Part shown: piece by piece, positions 59,559 to 64,000 of the stretch
Layout of the letters: every line of letters starts with the position of its first letter
How positions within the stretch are numbered: the first letter of the stretch is position 1
DNA from: Epiperipatus broadwayi
Taxonomy: Eukaryota > Onychophora > Udeonychophora > Euonychophora > Peripatidae
Assembly (NCBI GenBank): GCA_028023455.1
Contig: JAQFVV010000150.1
Coordinates: 2,675,550-2,739,549, forward strand
Length of the DNA: 64,000 nucleotides
Reading direction: 5' to 3'
The notes under the pieces: model-generated
Seen by the model: only the letters and a program-made list of their open reading frames with translations
Databases searched by the model: none
What the model was told of the DNA's origin: nothing
Program-made: the position numbers and the translations under genes

Positions 59559-60146
59559 TTATCTACCAATTCTAGCATTAAAGTCTCCCATAACAATTTT
59601 AAAATGTTGTTTACTCTGATCAAAAGCTTTTTGTACATCCATATAAAAATCTTCTACTACTTCATCACTATGAGAACTTGTTGGGGCATAAACCTGAATT
59701 ATCTGCATTTGGTATCTGCTATTAAGTTGTATAACTAATCTTGCCACTCTGTCCGATACACCATCAATCTCCACAATATTGTTCTTCCACTTTTTATTTA
59801 TAATGAATCCTACTCCACTTGTATTTCCAATATGTGTGCCTTTATAATAGAGTATATGTCCACTTTTTAAATCAATTGTTTCTTCTCCTTTTCTTCTAAC
59901 TTCACAAAGTCCAATAATGTCCCATTTAATATAAGACAGTTCTTCTTCTAATTCTTGCAATCTTCCTTCACTTGAAAGTGATCTGCAGTTGTAAGTACCT
60001 AAATAAAAAGTCGTCATCAAATGGCAGCCTGGGTCCGCAATCAGGGGATTCTTAGCACCCTCCGCCTTCGGCCACCAACCGCTGCCTTGGTTGGTGACTT
60101 TACAGCCCCCTGGGAATAAGCGCCATGCTTTATTTTTGTCTGTCAT
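59559..60146 (-). pseudogene. RTE endonuclease domain, intact first 195 codons
   Basis: Starts MTDKNKAWRLFPGGCKVT at the same place as the plus-strand copy, with GSGWWPKAEGAKNPL in its N-terminal extension. AP-endonuclease motifs follow: TYNCRSLSS, IIGLCEVRRKGE (catalytic Glu), GVGFIINKKW, IQVYAPTSSHSDE and IVMGDFNARIG (Asp and Asn of the active site). The frame stops just after the last motif. The rest (LDYILTNRKYIF, then SDYRLVRCK in 58917-59387) continues in another frame, and the final catalytic His of the SDH motif is Tyr. This enzyme would nick target DNA to prime reverse transcription. Confidence 0.92.
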
Positions 60147-60479
60147 AATTGTATATATGTATGGGAAAAATATTTATCATTTACACAAACATTCATTCTG
60201 CCTTATCAGGCACTGAGAAGAAAGACCATGGTGTTTCTTGATCTTAAACTCAGAGGTAAAAAGCCAATAAACTCACCACGCTGGCTAATGCATGTTGGTG
60301 AGCAGCCCATCCATGTGCGTATACTATATGAATAATCACATAGTAATAACAGCTGCAACGACAAGAACGTATGGAGTGGACATTAGGAATTTGCCCTGCT
60401 CGGTCCCTTTAAGGCCTCCAAGAGGAATCAAAGGGTCTCCTTTCAGTTAATAGTATATATATATAATTTAACATGTAGG

Positions 60480-60680
60480 GTGTTTTGAGCTCAGACTTTC
60501 AAACGACCCTCAACTCTCCACCCTATCTCATACTACTGATACACTTGACCACATATATGTCCAAAAGATATCTTTTGGACATATATGTGTTTATGTGTAC
60601 CAGTGGATATATCTTTTGGACATATATGTCGTCAAGTGTATCAGTGGTATGAGATAGTGTGGAGAGTTGATGAGGGTCCT
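60480..60680. repeat. MITE family G, copy 3, rearranged
   Basis: TTTGAGCTCAGACTTTCAAA and CTATCTCATACTACTGATAC relate to family G ends. Its core is a palindrome in which CATATATGTCCAAAAGATAT and its complement alternate. A second half-copy with GTATCAGTGGTATGAGATAG and TGTGGAGAGTTGATGAGG follows, making a compound inverted repeat. Confidence 0.72.
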
Positions 60681-61925
60681 GTGAAAAATAAATTTTGTAA
60701 ATTTCGAATATCTTAAAGCAGACATTTAATAATAAATTGTCCAGGGAAAAAGATTTTCTTCTTTGATAAATTTTTTGTTAAAGAGTAAAGGTAGCGAAGC
60801 AAAAAGTACTTGATTATTAATCGTGAGGGTTGTCCAATACTCTTCACCAACTTTTAATAGAATCATTATATTTATAGCAAGTTAACAAATCTACTTTAAT
60901 TTATGCAAATGAGTTACATATATTTATGATTTAAAAATGTAATGACCAATTTATTATTATTTATTAAATCTGTGACCATAAATGATCGACAATTTTGGAA
61001 AATCTAAAGAATATATAATTTTTTTGGTAAATTAATTAAGATATTTTATATAATTAAAACACTGTTGTTTAAAATAAAATGTTTTAAATGAAAAATGTAT
61101 TATATTTGTATTTTAGAACTTAGAAACATATATTATTTTAAACAAAAAAATGGCCATTAAAACATCCTCCACTTCTCATCTAAAAGGTTCTAACCGTACC
61201 TTTATAGATATAGAACAAATTACTCCTCGTTTTTTTTTTTTAATCATTTTTTTTATTATTATAATAATCAATTTGTGGGGAAGGCAATTTAAATTTCAAT
61301 GTTCTGTATTCATTAAAAATTTTAAATTAATCATTATAGTATTTTGTTCGACTTTACCTATTAAATTAGTTATATTCATAGGCATTTTTAAACCTAACTT
61401 ATATAGAAATAAGACAGAAGCTTATGTCAATGTTACATTATATTGATTAATTTTTTTTATTTAAAAATGTTCATTAACTTTAGAAAAGTATGAGGATAAA
61501 ATCAAGTGATAATCCTTATATCTGTCTTCTTGTTTATGCATTGCTATTGAAACCATGATTATAAAGACAGATACGGGTTGCAGTGAGCCCGTTAGGTGTG
61601 TAGTAAATGATAACAGCCTTTCTAAAAAATAAATTATAGTGAACTTGAACCCGATTTTATAGGAGCGATAGATCCTATTCCCATTGTAAAGATTACCTTT
61701 AAGATACTATAAGATGAAATATGGATTAATTTTATTGGGAGAATAAGACTGAAAATAGAATATAATGGAAAATACATTTAATCAAAGTTTTTAATTATGT
61801 CAAAAGCTAAAGTTATGGCAGATGTAAAAAGATAGCCACAAATGTCCAATAGTCAGATTAAAAGATCAGTGAATGAAGATGAAAATGTATTTGTAGTTCT
61901 CAGATTGATTTGTTCAGTTTGTAAA
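60681..61925. other. No gene recognised over ~1.2 kb
   Basis: AT-rich; the open frame 61150-61446 is hydrophobic and low-complexity and has no family I recognise. Confidence 0.5.
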
Positions 61926-61927
61926 AG

Positions 61928-62165
61928 TTGGGCTGTACATATTGTTAGAAGAGATGATAACAGATGGACAATTGATATTTTAAACTGGATTCCAAGAGAT
62001 CGTAAAAGACCCAGAAAGAGACCATATGTGAGATGGATAGATGAAATAAGAAAGTGGGCAGGGATGATGTGGAGAAGAAAAGCTAAAAATCGGAGAAGAT
62101 AGTTTGAACTTGGAGAGACCTTCATCCTGCAGTGGATTGATAATCGTTGATGATGATGATGAGTA
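61928..62165 (+). mobile_element. RTE-like LINE 3' end fragment
   Basis: Starts at the WAGHI position (WAVHIVRRDDNRWTIDIL here), with VRWIDEIRKWAGMMWRRKAK, one late stop, and a GTTGATGATGATGATGAG tail. Truncated to about 240 bases. Confidence 0.88.
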
Positions 62166-62814
62166 GCAATACAATCTCATTCACTGCTAGCCTTATTCAA
62201 AGTCATAAAAAGCTCAGTATAGTTTTAAGTAATTAAAAACTCTGTAGTAGATAGTTAAGATATAAATAACTTAGAACAATTGAAAAATTAAATCAAAAGT
62301 TATTCTATTGATGATGATTACACGTGGTTATATAATTAATAAATATATGATCAAATATATTGCGTTTAAAATGAATAAAACGTTTGAAAAGAAAAATTCG
62401 GTAAATTAAGAAATATGCACTGTCTAGGAATCCTAAGGGATGCTGCGTGGGTTTATTTTTTTGGTTATATAATTTGCAGATATGTTATATTAAAATAGCA
62501 AAAGATAAATCTATATTTAAGAAAATCAGATATAAAAATCTGACATTCAGGAAATTATATAAGAATATAAAAATTTTCGACTTGCATTTTTTAAAAAAAA
62601 AAATCTGAAAAGATTGTTTGCAAAATTGAATTCACATATAACTAAATAAAAAAGAAAAATATAAGCTAGTTAAAGAAAAATGTAATGCTTTGTAATTGGA
62701 AGATTGTCTGATTGATTAATCAGTTTGTAAGCGAACTTTAAGAAAACATAAAAATCACTGTTAAATAAGTAAGAAGTCACAGACAAAGTAAATATGTTTT
62801 GAACAAATTGTTAA
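62166..62814. other. AT-rich, possible intron end
   Basis: No gene recognised. There is no good pyrimidine tract before the candidate exon. Confidence 0.45.
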
Positions 62815-62857
62815 AACCAACGAATTAGGATAAGGAAGGAGTTGCAATATAGTGCAG

Positions 62858-63090
62858 CTCTTCCAAATAGCTATAATGATGATGAATTAGACTTGCCATG
62901 TAGGTCAATGATTAGGGATTATCAAACTAAGCTAAGGGGTTGGAAATGTAAAGGATCAGTAACGGGACAAGTTTCAACAGTAGTCGACGTTCACGATTCA
63001 CAGGTTTTTAAGGATGATTCTGAGGATGGCATAGTGAGTTTTGAAGATGGGTCGATAAGTCTGCAAGATGTTTTTTTCAGTGATACATAG
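62858..63090 (+). CDS. Candidate 3'-terminal coding exon of a host gene
   Basis: After TAGTGCAG the frame reads LPNSYNDDELDLPCRSMI, then RDYQTKLRGWKC, VSTVVDVHDSQVF and ends DGSISLQDVFFSDT at a TAG stop. Composition is acidic and balanced, unlike the Lys/Ile/Tyr/Phe-rich noise frames elsewhere, and base composition is less AT-rich. The frame is open back to 62815, so the exon could start earlier. The acceptor used here is weak: purine-rich upstream. I do not recognise the protein. An unrecognised transposon is the main alternative. The name of the gene cannot be given. Confidence 0.45.
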
Positions 63091-63395
63091 TGACTCAAAG
63101 TCTATCGTTATCTTGAACTGTGTGGTATTCTAATGTGTATGTAATCTGATTTTGGTTATCTGAATTATCATAGTATAATGAATAATAGTTGGATAAATGT
63201 AAATATACTAATACATACCTATTCAAACAATTCAATCCCTTGCCCCATTTGAATGTATAAAATGCCACTGACCTATAATATATATTCAAAACTATACAGA
63301 CATCTATGTATTCACGAAAGCAAACACTTGTATACAGAAGTAATTCTTTGTAACTTCTGTAAAATCTGAATAAAGTTCCCTTTTGAGAAAAAAAA
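63091..63395 (+). terminator. Candidate 3' UTR with polyadenylation signal
   Basis: AATAAA at 63369-63374 follows the stop by about 280 bases and is followed by AGTTCCCTTTTGAGAAAAAA, a plausible cleavage region. It supports, but does not prove, the terminal exon. Confidence 0.4.
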
Positions 63396-63834
63396 AGTAA
63401 ACATGTTTTATCAGATATCAGAAAGGCTATATATAAAAAATTAAAACAGATAATTATTTCTTTTATGGAATTAAGGAGATAGATTCACATTCTTTAATTG
63501 ATTAATTCAGGCTTTTATTCTTTTGTATTAATAGAGAATACATGAAACTCTAGTGCAGTACAAAGCATGAGTTAGATAAGAGGAGAGATGGTATATATGG
63601 TAAATCACTGCTGTTAGAATATAACTATCTAATGAAATATATCCATAATAAACTTTTGGTGCTGATTTTATTCTGGTTATGATTAGAAATCTTTCTATGG
63701 AAGTGTCTTTCAACAAGATGTGCTAATTGCAGCTAACACATATACACTATGAACCATCAAAACATCACATGATCATCTTTCCTTTATGCTTACACAAGCT
63801 TTTAAAGCAGTAAATAACAAAAAGAGGAAAAGGT
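63396..63834. other. No feature recognised
   Basis: AT-rich. Confidence 0.5.
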
Positions 63835-64000
63835 GGGTGCAGGGGTGTGCATTAGATCTAAAGATCCAGGTGCACTGCTCACAGATCCAAAGCTTCCCAC
63901 TAATGAAAGTCATAAGTTAGAAACTAGTCTGGGGATAATGAATGGTAAGGCACTGGATTGGAATTATGCTGCACAATCTTCTAGCATTTATTGATTACTA
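63835..64000 (+). repeat. Repeat family D, copy 3, running off the window
   Basis: ACTAATGAAAGTCATAAG, AGAAACTAGTCTGGGGATA and ATTTATTGATTACT match the other copies. Upstream AGATCCAGGTGCACTGCTCA pairs with TGAGAGCACTGCACCTAGAT of copy 1 in reverse complement. Confidence 0.72.

Larger units (their letters stand above)
58351..60460 (-). mobile_element. RTE-like LINE, 5' part, minus-strand copy
   Basis: On the minus strand: 5' leader (60460-60147), endonuclease (60146 to about 59280), linker, and the first half of reverse transcriptase up to the LDFHQPREQ motif at 58350. The palm with its catalytic aspartates, the C-terminus and the TGATGA tail are absent. Unlike the other copies, which have lost their 5' ends, this one keeps the 5' end and has lost the 3' end. 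It therefore complements the copy at 9108, and the two show the family's whole layout. Confidence 0.9.

Noticed and set aside
60147-60460. Possible self-cleaving ribozyme in the RTE leader
   Set aside because: RTE/R2-type leaders can carry HDV-like ribozymes, but I could not lay out the required nested helices, and no hammerhead core (CTGATGA with GAAA) is present.

Overview
The window looks like nuclear DNA of an invertebrate animal. It is very AT-rich (I estimate GC well under 35 percent; not computed), has no bacterial-style gene packing, and is crowded with animal-type mobile elements. These are RTE-like LINEs, Penelope-like elements with GIY-YIG endonuclease domains, a mariner transposase remnant, hAT-like and Tigger/pogo-like non-autonomous DNA transposons, a Ty3-type LTR element, tRNA-derived SINEs and many fold-back repeats. 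I cannot name the species from the sequence; a mollusc, arachnid or cnidarian would all fit.

Layout. 1-9,100: AT-rich DNA with an hAT-like MITE with a perfect 8-bp target duplication and a string of palindromic repeats. 9,100-11,290: a 5'-truncated, decayed RTE-like LINE on the minus strand. 11,300-18,000: mostly unrecognised. 18,000-21,850: two SINEs, a ~250-bp tandem array, a Tigger-like MITE and a small MITE. 23,000-27,100: a fold-back repeat, a second Tigger-like MITE sitting in a Penelope-linked repeat array, and Penelope coding remnants meeting in opposite orientation. 27,700-30,600: another RTE copy, a SINE with two tandem tRNA-like heads, and a GC-richer island with three CCAAT boxes and a TATA box. 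31,480-33,600: nested tandem/inverted 416-bp units and a fold-back element with a minisatellite in its loop. 33,600-38,490: an LTR retroelement with a long 5' LTR, a broken coiled-coil gag-like frame, no recognisable polymerase, and a 3' LTR cut off by a 500-N gap. 39,000-48,600: satellites, dispersed repeats, an RTE 3' fragment and a large inverted pair of Penelope endonuclease fragments. 49,800-62,200: RTE fragments, a full-length but broken mariner transposase, and a composite of two convergent RTE 5' ends.

Host genes. No gene is certain. The best candidate is the 3' end of a plus-strand gene: an acidic open frame ending at 63,090, followed by an AATAAA signal. A possible promoter/first exon with a perfect TGACGTCA site and a GT-AG-type donor lies at 55,540-55,880. 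A small exon with a good acceptor at 57,052 could link them, but this joining is inference only.

Overall the window is best read as a repeat graveyard, probably intronic or intergenic. Its interest lies in element architecture: convergent and inverted retroelement pairs, fold-backs, an internal empty site and dimeric SINE heads. I see no defence island, operon or CRISPR array.
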